From RYN-230 sp963704995 (GTDB lineage Bacteria; Actinomycetota; Actinomycetes; Streptosporangiales; Streptosporangiaceae), in NCBI GenBank assembly GCA_963704995.1, contig CAVPIM010000017.1, forward strand, positions 1,798,001 through 1,862,000: a stretch of DNA of 64,000 bases, written 5' to 3'. The position numbers and the translations under genes are program-made. Each line of letters starts with the position of its first letter. Position 1 is the stretch's first letter. Shown here piece after piece: positions 44,455 to 52,174 of the stretch. Under the pieces are notes generated by a model. That model had not been told where the DNA came from and did not search any database. It was given only the letters and a program-made list of their open reading frames with translations.

Positions 44455-45249
44455 TCATGACGGCAGTTCCTCCGCCGCCGACCAGTTCGCGGGGGCACCA
44501 CCGAGCATCACCGCAGCGAGCATTTCGTGATCACGTGCCTGGCTGGCGGGGCAGGACAGCGCCACCCGCCCGCCGACCAGGACATGGCACCAGTCGGCGA
44601 CCGCGAGCACGTCCTTGACCCGCTGCTCGACAACGATGACGGCCACACCCAGGCTGGTCAGTCTGGGAAGCACGTCGTTCAGGACCCTGCGGCCCGCGTC
44701 CGGGGACAACCCGGCGGTGGGCTCGTCGACGATGAGCACCCGTGGCTCGGCGACAAGGGCCCGGCCAATCGCGACCATCTTCCGCTCGCCGCCGCTCAGG
44801 GTCTCCGCCCGCTGGCCGCGCAGGGACTTGAGCCGGGGGAGAATTTCCGTCACGGCGGCAACCCGCTCCCGGGACCGGGATTTCGGCAGAATATAGCCGC
44901 CCATCTTCAGGTTCTCGTCGACGGTCATCGCGCCGAAAACATCATGGGTTTGCGGAACGTATCCCAGCCCCCGCTTCGCAAGTACGGCGGCGTTGCTTCC
45001 CGTGACATCGGCCCCGTTGATGACGACGCGGCCGGAGTACACCGAGACGAGGCCCGCCACCGCCTTCATCAGCGTGCTCTTCCCCGCGCCGTTGACACCG
45101 AGGATGGCCGAGATATTGCCGGTCTTGAAGCTCGCGGACACGCCTTTGACCACGGGGATGCCAGGCTCGTAGCCAGCCTCGACCTGATGTAGCACCACGG
45201 CCTCACCGGCCGCGACAGACTGCGCGGGCTCAGCCGACCAGGTAGGCAT
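44455..45249 (-). CDS. livF: branched-chain amino acid-type ABC transporter ATPase, LivF-like
   Basis: 264 residues with Walker A GVNGAGKST, signature LSGGERKMVAIGRAL, Walker B VLIVDEPTAGLSP and the LivF-style VVEQRVKDVLAVADWCHVL ending. It pairs with the LivG-like ATPase encoded upstream, with which it overlaps by 20 bp. An N-terminal tail of about 18 residues is longer than usual, and a start inside the LivG gene is normal for coupled translation. Confidence 0.92.
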   Translation of the reverse strand: MPTWSAEPAQSVAAGEAVVLHQVEAGYEPGIPVVKGVSASFKTGNISAILGVNGAGKSTLMKAVAGLVSVYSGRVVINGADVTGSNAAVLAKRGLGYVPQTHDVFGAMTVDENLKMGGYILPKSRSRERVAAVTEILPRLKSLRGQRAETLSGGERKMVAIGRALVAEPRVLIVDEPTAGLSPDAGRRVLNDVLPRLTSLGVAVIVVEQRVKDVLAVADWCHVLVGGRVALSCPASQARDHEMLAAVMLGGAPANWSAAEELPS

Positions 45250-46006
45250 CGATCACCTCCGGGCTCAGCCTGATCTGTGCCATGCTCCCGTCCGCGACGA
45301 CGCGGCCCGCCGCCATGACGACGACGCGGTCGGCCTGCCGTTCCACGAACTCCAGCTCGTGCTCGACGATGAGGAACGTCAGCCCGGTGGCCCGCAGGTC
45401 CGCTAGGAGGCTCTCTATCTGGGCGATGATGGAGGGCGTGACGCCCGCCGTCGGCTCGTCGAGGACGAGGAGCTTCGGTTCGGTCATCAGGGCCCGGGCG
45501 ATTTCGAGGATTCTCCGCTGGCCGCCGCTGAGGCTGCCCGCATACGCGTCCTCCCAATCAGCCAGGCCGAGATCCCGCAGCAGGGCGCGCGCCTTGGCGC
45601 GAAGCTCGGTCTCCTGCTGGTTCCAAGTGCGGCGGCCCGCCAGGGCGTAGCGGAGCTTCGCACCGCGCTGGCCGGGAACGCCCACGAGAAGGTTTTCCAG
45701 CACGGTCATCTGCCGGAACTCCGTCGGCAGCTGATAGGTACGGGTCAGGCCGAGGCGCGCCACCTGGTAGGCAGGCCTGTGCGTCACGTCGACGCCATTG
45801 AGGAGCACCGTCCCGGACGCGGGACGCATGCCGCCGGAGATGATCTCCACCAGAGTCGACTTGCCGGCCCCGTTCGGCCCGACGATGGCGACGGTCTCGC
45901 CCGGCGAGACCGCGAGTGACACCTCGTTGACCGCCATGGTCCCGCCGAAAGCGAGGGAGACACCGCTGACTTCGAGAATCGGCCGGTGTGCCGGGGATCC
46001 GCTCAC
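45230..46006 (-). CDS. livG: branched-chain amino acid-type ABC transporter ATPase, LivG-like
   Basis: 258 residues: Walker A GPNGAGKST, the LivG feature LTRTYQLPTEFRQMTVLENLLVG, signature LSGGQRRILEIARAL, Walker B LLVLDEPTAGVTP and HELEFVERQADRVVVM. The QLP in place of the usual Q-loop FQ is noteworthy. It overlaps LivM by four bases. Confidence 0.92.
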   Translation of the reverse strand: MSGSPAHRPILEVSGVSLAFGGTMAVNEVSLAVSPGETVAIVGPNGAGKSTLVEIISGGMRPASGTVLLNGVDVTHRPAYQVARLGLTRTYQLPTEFRQMTVLENLLVGVPGQRGAKLRYALAGRRTWNQQETELRAKARALLRDLGLADWEDAYAGSLSGGQRRILEIARALMTEPKLLVLDEPTAGVTPSIIAQIESLLADLRATGLTFLIVEHELEFVERQADRVVVMAAGRVVADGSMAQIRLSPEVIDAYLVG

Positions 46007-47043
46007 GACTCACCCTTGCCAGGCACGAGGGAGGCATCGGGTACGGCCGGGCCGACCTTGCTGGCCCCCGCCCCGCGTTCGCCGGCGGGCCCGGCCGGGA
46101 CGCAGTAGCGCCGTTCCGGGACGATCCCTTGCGGGCGGAACCAGAGGAAGGCCAGCGTCAACACCCCAATGATGATCCATTGCAGTGAACCAACCAGGTT
46201 CGGCGGCAGCGATGTCGGGAGGAACCTGGACCCTTCGGCGAAGATGATCTGCGTCACGAACACGCCGATCAGGACGCCGATGTTGTTGCCGACGCCGCCA
46301 ACGATGATCGCCGAGAAGATCACCAGGGTTTCCGCGTACGACCAGGAACCGGGAGACCAGGTGCCGATGAAGACCACGAGCAGGGCACCGCTCACGCCGG
46401 CCATGCCGGCGCCGAGGACGCTGACCACGACCCGGCACCACGTTGCGCTGACCCCGAGCGCGGCGGCGCCGTTCCTGTTCTCCCGCACAGCGCGGATTGC
46501 CCGTCCGAGCGGCGACGCTATCAGGCGATGGATGATGACCCAGCAGATCAGGCACACGATCGCGACGAAGGCGACATAGACCCAGGCGTACGCCCCGGCC
46601 GATAGCCGCAAGACTCCCGCCAGCGGTTGCGGCACCAGTGAGAGGCCCGCCTGCCCGTTGAACAAGGGGATGATCGAGTTCACCGTGAGCAGGGCCATGA
46701 CCGCGATGACGAAGGTCACGATCGCCTCGTAGTCGCTCCGCATGCCACGCCCCAGGATCAGCGCGATGGCGAGCCCCAGCAGGCTTCCGACAACCCCGGC
46801 GATGATGATGGGCAGTGGGAACGGCAGCGACGCTCCGGCGAGGTACTGCTGCGCGCCGAACTGGTGCGAGGGCGCGCCCAGCGTCAGCACGGCCGCCGTG
46901 TAGGCGCCAGCGGACTGGAACAGGATGAATGCGAAGTTGTACATGCCGTACAGGCCGTACTGCAGGTTCAGTCCCCAGGCCGCGAGAACGTCCACGCCGA
47001 AGTAGACGAGCAGCGTCGTCGCGTAGAAATCGATGGCACTCAT
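46003..47043 (-). CDS. livM: branched-chain amino acid-type ABC transporter permease, LivM-like
   Basis: 346 residues from ATG 47043, in an ATGA overlap with livH. Around nine membrane helices are seen, and the permease loop RLIASPLGRAIRAVRENRNGAAALG is characteristic of LivM. The open frame continues upstream into livH, but only as low-complexity sequence. The C-terminal 50 residues after the last helix (RPQGIVPERR) are a hydrophilic, Ala/Gly-rich tail. Confidence 0.92.
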   Translation of the reverse strand: MSAIDFYATTLLVYFGVDVLAAWGLNLQYGLYGMYNFAFILFQSAGAYTAAVLTLGAPSHQFGAQQYLAGASLPFPLPIIIAGVVGSLLGLAIALILGRGMRSDYEAIVTFVIAVMALLTVNSIIPLFNGQAGLSLVPQPLAGVLRLSAGAYAWVYVAFVAIVCLICWVIIHRLIASPLGRAIRAVRENRNGAAALGVSATWCRVVVSVLGAGMAGVSGALLVVFIGTWSPGSWSYAETLVIFSAIIVGGVGNNIGVLIGVFVTQIIFAEGSRFLPTSLPPNLVGSLQWIIIGVLTLAFLWFRPQGIVPERRYCVPAGPAGERGAGASKVGPAVPDASLVPGKGES

Positions 47044-47936
47044 ACGACAGCGACCTCCGCACCCTCTTTGGCCAGGCTGAACAGGCCACCCGGGCGGACG
47101 ATCAAGACCACGACCAGCAACGCGAACGCCGCGAGTTCCTTGAGGTTGGGCGGGATGTACAGGGCGGAGACCTCCATTACGATGCCCAGGACGAGCGAGG
47201 CCACCGCGGCACCTACCGGCCTGCCCACACCGCCGAGCACCGTCGCCGCGAAGATGATCACAAGGAACTCTTCGCCCGTCGTCTGCTCGAATGCACCGGT
47301 CGCCAGGGCCAGCACCACCCCGCCGAGCCCGCAGAAGATCCCCGAGACGATCCAGGTGTAGTCCAGGATCTTCCTGGCCGGCACGCCGGACGCCTGGGCG
47401 AGGTCGGGGTTGGTGGCCAGTGCCCGCATTGCCATGCCGATACGCGTGAAGCGCAGCCCGGCAGCGACGATGACAACTGCCGCCACGGCGACGCCGATGC
47501 TGATGAGCTGGACGCCGGTCAGCAGTATTCCGCGGGTCCCGAAAAAGGTGAACAGCCGCCCGGAGCTCACCTGCAATGTGAAAAATTTCGGGCCGAACAC
47601 GGCGAGCAGAATGTTCTGCAGGATCAGGCCGGACCAGAGCGTGACTATGAGCATGCCGAACCGGTTGACCCCGTGCCGCACGAACCGGCGGAAGATGAGC
47701 CGGTTCATGGCCACGGAGACGACGGCCCCGGTCGCCGCGCCGACGATGAGAAGCTCCCACAGGCCGCCCCCGGCCGCGTTCACCGCATAGGCCGCGAACG
47801 CGGCGGTGATCATGATGTCGCCGTAGGCGAAGTTGAAGATGTTGCTCACGCCCGCCTGCAGCGTGAAGCCGACAGCGGCGAGGGCGATGTACGCCGCGGT
47901 CGCCACCCCGAAGCCAATGGCTGGGACGATTAGCAC
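47040..47936 (-). CDS. livH: branched-chain amino acid-type ABC transporter permease, LivH-like
   Basis: 298 residues with GTG start. Typical LivH features: GFTLQAGVSNIFNFAYGDIMI near the start, the EAA-like loop RFTRIGMAMRALATNPDLAQASGV, and AATVLGGVGRPVGAAVASLVLG. Together with LivM it forms the channel. It starts 16 bases after the Rieske oxygenase gene on the same strand, so oxygenase and importer are one transcript. Confidence 0.92.
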   Translation of the reverse strand: MLIVPAIGFGVATAAYIALAAVGFTLQAGVSNIFNFAYGDIMITAAFAAYAVNAAGGGLWELLIVGAATGAVVSVAMNRLIFRRFVRHGVNRFGMLIVTLWSGLILQNILLAVFGPKFFTLQVSSGRLFTFFGTRGILLTGVQLISIGVAVAAVVIVAAGLRFTRIGMAMRALATNPDLAQASGVPARKILDYTWIVSGIFCGLGGVVLALATGAFEQTTGEEFLVIIFAATVLGGVGRPVGAAVASLVLGIVMEVSALYIPPNLKELAAFALLVVVLIVRPGGLFSLAKEGAEVAVV

Positions 47937-47952
47937 CTGCGACCAGCCCCCG

Positions 47953-49158
47953 TCACATGCTCGCCCCGGCCGGGCTGCTCGCGAGCTCGCCGAAGAGCCT
48001 CAGGCCAAGGTAGTTGTGGAAGTGCCCGACGATGCGCTCCATCTCGACCAGCTGGCCGAGATGCCGGGACCGGGACCGGTTGCCTGCAGAGACCTTCCCG
48101 ACGATCTCGACGTCCTCGCTGGTGAAGCCTTCGGCGCGGGTCATCATGTCGGTCCAGTCGTCGTCCGCGAGCTCGCGCGGAACGAACATGGTGGCCCGGA
48201 TCACGGTCCGGTCGATCGCCACCGGGTCAACTACGAGATAGGACAGGAACAGGTGGTCGTAGAGCGCCACCATGGACGGCGGGATCATGACTACGAGGCG
48301 GTGCGTTCGCTCGTGCTGGCCGACCGATGACGGGTCGTGGCCCGTCGGCTCGGTCCACATCGCCTTGCCCCCTTCGCTGGCTCCCCACCGGTGCGAGCCG
48401 CCAACGGGCGCGAATCCCTTCGTCGGCACGACGTCGTTGAGTGTCTTGGGGTGGACCTTGAAGAGGTGGTAGCTCTCCATCGCGTTCTCGTAGACCTGCT
48501 TCCAGTTCGCGGCCACCTCGAAATCCGCGCCCCTGCGCCGGAAGAGCGGCACGTAACGGCTGGGAACGTAGCGCTCGGTCAGTTCCGCCAGGCCGCGCAG
48601 CCGGTCCGCGAGCGGCTCGGCGTCCGCGGACATGCAGACGAACACCAGCCCGCCCCAGGTGTCGACCCGGTAGCCGGGCAGGCAATGGCGGTCCTTGTCG
48701 ATCGCGATGTTGCCGTGGTAGGGCGTGCCGAGGAGCTTGCCGGTAAGGCTGTAAGTCCACGCGTGGTAGGGGCACTCGAGGCGCTGCGCCGACCCGTAGC
48801 CCTCGACGATCATCGTGCCGCGGTGGCGGCAGGCGTTCGACATCGCGCGCAGGGTTCCGTCCGCATCCCGCAGCACCACCACGGGCTCACCCCCGATGGT
48901 GATCGCGCGGTAGTCTCCGGGCCTGGGGATCTCCTGTTCACGGCAGGCGAGAACCCAGTCCTTGGCGAACAGTTGCGTGGCCTCGGCATCCAGCAGTCGC
49001 TCGTCCCAGTACGCCCGGTAGGGGAGCGCGAGCGGCGCTTCGGCTGGGGCAAGTGTCGCGGTCCGGAGATCCGAAACGAAATCCGGGTCGAAGGCATGGG
49101 AACCTATCGTCAGATTCTGTGGTGTCATTTTTGGGCGTGCTCCCTCCTGGCCGCTCAT
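47953..49158 (-). CDS. Rieske aromatic ring-hydroxylating oxygenase, large subunit
   Basis: 401 residues. The Rieske cluster ligands are CRHRG (about residue 110) and CPYHAW (about 130). The mononuclear iron site is in ENAMESYHLFKVHP (about 225). The C-terminal catalytic domain is of the SRPBCC fold, as in choline monooxygenase/benzoate-type large subunits. It overlaps the preceding Rieske gene by four bases (ATGA). An internal ATG at 49128 has AGGAGGGAG before it and may be the true start. No small subunit or reductase gene accompanies it. Confidence 0.9.
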   Translation of the reverse strand: MSGQEGARPKMTPQNLTIGSHAFDPDFVSDLRTATLAPAEAPLALPYRAYWDERLLDAEATQLFAKDWVLACREQEIPRPGDYRAITIGGEPVVVLRDADGTLRAMSNACRHRGTMIVEGYGSAQRLECPYHAWTYSLTGKLLGTPYHGNIAIDKDRHCLPGYRVDTWGGLVFVCMSADAEPLADRLRGLAELTERYVPSRYVPLFRRRGADFEVAANWKQVYENAMESYHLFKVHPKTLNDVVPTKGFAPVGGSHRWGASEGGKAMWTEPTGHDPSSVGQHERTHRLVVMIPPSMVALYDHLFLSYLVVDPVAIDRTVIRATMFVPRELADDDWTDMMTRAEGFTSEDVEIVGKVSAGNRSRSRHLGQLVEMERIVGHFHNYLGLRLFGELASSPAGASM

Positions 49159-50150
49159 GCCCCGTAGTCCCCAAATGCCTCGACTTTGGCAAGGTCGCTG
49201 AGCAGCCTGCGGTACAGAATGCTCGCCGCGTCAGGAATCTTGATATGGAGTTCCTCGCGCAGATCGATGGGGAGCTGTTCCGGCCGCTGGCTCTCCACCA
49301 CGACCCGATCCTGCTCCATGATGACGTTAGTGAAGTCTCCGAATTCGTGATCGGCTTTGCCGAGCGAATGATTGCGGACGATCCAGACATAGAGTTCGCT
49401 CGTGGTCGGCGTGACGGGCGTGGTCGCCATCGAAATCATCGTCGCCGAGACACCATCCTCCTCAATCTTGTTCAGGTGGATGGTGAAAGGCATGTACAGC
49501 GTGTATTCATACCTTATTCGCGCCGTTCCGCCTTTCCCGTACAGCTCACTCGGCTCCTCCTGCTCGAACGCGTAAGCCAGGCCGAAGCTGGTTTCCTCCA
49601 CTGCGTGTGGCGGCACCTCGGCCCGGTCCTCGGTTCCCAGCAGGTCCGGATGCACATAGGGGAAGTGCGAGAAGTCCATGAAGTTCTCCACGGACCGGGC
49701 CGCCGAGGTCTGCCAGACCTGGCGGTAGGAGAGAAACTCGCGCCATCCGTCCTTGCCGAAGACGTCACCGGGGAAGGCGGGCACCTCTGCGACGGGCTCT
49801 TCGAGCGCCACCCAGACCAGCCCGTACCGCTCTGTTGTCCGGTACGTCTGCGCACGCGCGGCCCGGGGAATCGGTGCGCTGGCGGGCCTGGACGGGATGC
49901 GCACGCAAGCACCGCTGCGGTCGTACTGCCAGCCGTGGTACGGGCAGGTCAGCCGTCCGCCGCGAATCCAGCCGAGGGACAGCGCGGCTCCCCGGTGGAC
50001 GCAGATGTCTCGCATGGCCACCGGTCCCGCGCTGTCCCGGAACGTCACGATGTGCTCACCCAGCAGCGTGAACCGGCGGGGCTGCTCGGTGACATCGGCC
50101 GTGGCGCAGACGGGGTGCCAGTAGTTGGCGAGTGTTGGCTGGCCACTCAA
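49155..50150 (-). CDS. Rieske oxygenase (phthalate/vanillate oxygenase-like)
   Basis: 331 residues from TTG 50150, chosen because AGGAGG lies five bases upstream. Rieske ligands are CVHRG and CPYHGW; iron-site histidines are in MDFSHFPYVHPDLLG. YWHPVCATADVTEQPRRFTL is typical of the phthalate-dioxygenase-like group, which demethylates or hydroxylates aromatic acids. It is first in the operon after the promoter at 50281-50308. Its sequence is clearly related to the third Rieske enzyme at 60014 and less so to the second one next to it. Confidence 0.9.
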   Translation of the reverse strand: MSGQPTLANYWHPVCATADVTEQPRRFTLLGEHIVTFRDSAGPVAMRDICVHRGAALSLGWIRGGRLTCPYHGWQYDRSGACVRIPSRPASAPIPRAARAQTYRTTERYGLVWVALEEPVAEVPAFPGDVFGKDGWREFLSYRQVWQTSAARSVENFMDFSHFPYVHPDLLGTEDRAEVPPHAVEETSFGLAYAFEQEEPSELYGKGGTARIRYEYTLYMPFTIHLNKIEEDGVSATMISMATTPVTPTTSELYVWIVRNHSLGKADHEFGDFTNVIMEQDRVVVESQRPEQLPIDLREELHIKIPDAASILYRRLLSDLAKVEAFGDYGA

Positions 50151-50280
50151 GGGCCCTCCTGTGGGGGAGACGGCGCGCTGCTGCCGCTGCACTGACGAGA
50201 CGGGGGCGGAGGCCGGTCCGCGGCGGCCAGCGCAGCGCCGTTGCGGACCATCTGAAAGATCGGGCAGGGTCGTGCAGCAG

Positions 50281-50308
50281 TATCTACTCGGGCTGAAGTC
50301 AATGTCAA
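50281..50308 (-). promoter_or_regulatory. sigma-70-type promoter for the Rieske/importer operon
   Basis: On the minus strand TTGACA (50308-50303) and TAGATA (50286-50281) are separated by 16 bases, close to the housekeeping consensus. It is about 130 bases upstream of the TTG start at 50150. Confidence 0.62.
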
Positions 50309-50396
50309 TAGCCTTGAAGAAGAGACGAATCTAGGCCACATGTGTCTCAGCGATCCACTCTGACCTGCGAGGTAAGGCAACGCTTTTTCTGCTCTA

Positions 50397-50426
50397 TTGA
50401 AGATCTTCCAACCAGACTGTAGTCTG
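50397..50426 (+). promoter_or_regulatory. promoter with overlapping palindrome for the cupin/Mo-hydroxylase operon
   Basis: TTGAAG (50397-50402) and TAGTCT (50420-50425) are spaced by 17 bases. The palindrome CAGACT-GT-AGTCTG (50413-50426) covers the -10 element and would let a repressor block it. The first gene starts at 50501. Confidence 0.5.
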
Positions 50427-50500
50427 CGCAGCGACGCGCGAGCCGTGACGCGGCCCGCGCGAAAGGCCGTCGCTGCCGAGGACGCGGGAAGGTATGAGTC

Positions 50501-50905
50501 GTGCTGCAGGCCCGAGGGACCCAAGTGATCAGGCGCGAAGACCGGGGCGCCGAGCTGGACATCGTGCGCGGCGAGGGCTCCTGCGCACCGGTCGTGTGGC
50601 CCGGGATGGGAGCGACTGAGCGGTCCCTCCACCTGCTGCGGCTTGGCCCGCACAGCAGGACCATCCGGATGCGCCACCCGTCAGAGGCGGCTTACTACGT
50701 GGTCGCGGGTGAGGCGCGGATCGTGGACTACGACGCGGGATCGTCGTCGCCGCTCACGCCAGGCTCGATGTTCCATGTCGAGCCCGGCACCACGTACGGC
50801 ATTCACACGGACGGCGCCAGCGCCCAGATCCTCGGCGGCCCATGCCCGCCTGATCCCGCGCTCTACCTGCCGGGCCTGGCCGACGCCGAGCCGAGGGAAC
50901 AGTAG
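50501..50905 (+). CDS. small cupin-domain protein 1
   Basis: 134 residues from GTG 50501, with GGAAGG upstream. A single cupin barrel: GPHSRTIRMRHPSEAAYYVVAGEARI holds the first motif with a His and a Glu, and GSMFHVEPGTTYGIHTDG holds the second with His residues. The metal set is incomplete compared with dioxygenases, so it may be an isomerase, a lyase or a sensor. It is followed two bases later by a second cupin and then the molybdenum hydroxylase genes. Confidence 0.82.
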   Translation: MLQARGTQVIRREDRGAELDIVRGEGSCAPVVWPGMGATERSLHLLRLGPHSRTIRMRHPSEAAYYVVAGEARIVDYDAGSSSPLTPGSMFHVEPGTTYGIHTDGASAQILGGPCPPDPALYLPGLADAEPREQ

Positions 50906-50907
50906 GC

Positions 50908-51303
50908 ATGGGCGTCAGCGTCTACCATCGCGACAACCCCGGGCTCCTGGTGCCGTTCATCTCCTCGGACGCCCGGTTCATCATCTGGCTGGGCACCGGG
51001 GCGAAGACCGCGAACATGAACTACGTAGTGATGCAGCCGGGTGAGTCGAACGTCCCGCACGTGCACGAGTTCTCCGAAGACACCATCTACATCCTCGAAG
51101 GTCGCGGGAGCGTCCGGGATTACACGGCCGGCGTCCGGCTGGAGTTCGGCCCCGGGGATGTGGTGCACATCGAGGCGGGCATCCGGCACTCCGTTTTCGC
51201 CGACATGGGTGAGGTCGTCGTGAGCGTTGGCGGGCCATGCCCGGCGGACCTGGGCATGCTCCGGCTTCTAGGGGTCGACGTCGACGCGATGCTCAGCACC
51301 TGA
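50908..51303 (+). CDS. small cupin-domain protein 2
   Basis: 131 residues. Cupin motif 1 is complete (GESNVPHVHEFSEDTIYILEGRG, with two His and a Glu), and motif 2 has GDVVHIEAGIRHSVFAD. It therefore can bind a metal, unlike its neighbour where the set is poorer. The two cupins are translated in tandem and may form a heterodimer. The function is unknown; the context is heteroaromatic or aldehyde catabolism. Confidence 0.85.
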   Translation: MGVSVYHRDNPGLLVPFISSDARFIIWLGTGAKTANMNYVVMQPGESNVPHVHEFSEDTIYILEGRGSVRDYTAGVRLEFGPGDVVHIEAGIRHSVFADMGEVVVSVGGPCPADLGMLRLLGVDVDAMLST

Positions 51304-51319
51304 CCATGGGCCTGCGTCG

Positions 51320-52174
51320 ATGAAGCCAGCGTCCTTTGCCTACGTACGCGCGGCATCGGTGCCCGAGGCGACCGCGGCGCTCGACCGGTTCGGTGACGAG
51401 GGGAAAATCCTGGCCGGCGGCCAGAGCCTGCTGCCGCTCATGAACTTCCGGCTCGCCAGGCCGGAGGCCCTGATCGACATCGGCGACCTGCGTGAGCTGG
51501 CCGGGCTGCGGGCCCTGCCCGGCCAGGTCAGTGTCGGGGCGCTGACCCGCCACCTGGACCTTGAGCGCTGCGGCCTGGATGGCCCGCTGGGCACGCTGCT
51601 CCGGGCCTCGGCCGCGCACGTGGGCCACCTGCCCATCCGGACGCGCGGCACCTTCGGCGGGAGCGTCGCGCACGCCGATCCCGCCTCGGAATGGTGCATG
51701 CTGACCACGCTCCTCGACGGGTCGGTGACGGCCGTCAGCACGGCGGGCAAGCGCGAGATCACGGCGCGGGACTTCTTCGACACCGTCTTCACCACCACGC
51801 TGCAGCCCGACGAACTGCTCACCGCGGTGACCCTGCCGCTCCTGGGCGACACGCACCGGGTGGCGGTGGCCGAGTTCGCTCGCCGAGCCGGTGACTTCGC
51901 CGTGGTCGCGGTGATGGTGGCCTGCACGGTGCAGGACGGGACGCTCGGCGAAGCCAGGGTGTGCCTCGGCGGGGTGGCCGACCGGCCGGTGCGCAGTCTC
52001 GCCGCCGAGGCCATACTCACCGGCCAGCCCGCCGGCACCGAGGCATTCGTGGCTGCCTCTGACGCCGCCGCAGCGGCGGTGACACCGCCATCCGACATCC
52101 ACGGATCCGCGGACTACCGCCGTGACCTGGTGCGAGTCCTGCTGCACCGGGCGCTCGAGCGGATGCGGCCATGA
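51320..52174 (+). CDS. molybdenum hydroxylase FAD-binding medium subunit (CoxM-like)
   Basis: 284 residues. The two FAD-binding motifs of the xanthine oxidase family medium subunit are AGGQSLLPLMNFRLARP (about residue 35) and TRGTFGGSVAHADPASEW (about 110). The C-terminal domain is CO_deh_flav_C type. It passes electrons from the Fe-S subunit to its acceptor. It is followed by the large subunit in an ATGA overlap. Confidence 0.92.
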   Translation: MKPASFAYVRAASVPEATAALDRFGDEGKILAGGQSLLPLMNFRLARPEALIDIGDLRELAGLRALPGQVSVGALTRHLDLERCGLDGPLGTLLRASAAHVGHLPIRTRGTFGGSVAHADPASEWCMLTTLLDGSVTAVSTAGKREITARDFFDTVFTTTLQPDELLTAVTLPLLGDTHRVAVAEFARRAGDFAVVAVMVACTVQDGTLGEARVCLGGVADRPVRSLAAEAILTGQPAGTEAFVAASDAAAAAVTPPSDIHGSADYRRDLVRVLLHRALERMRP

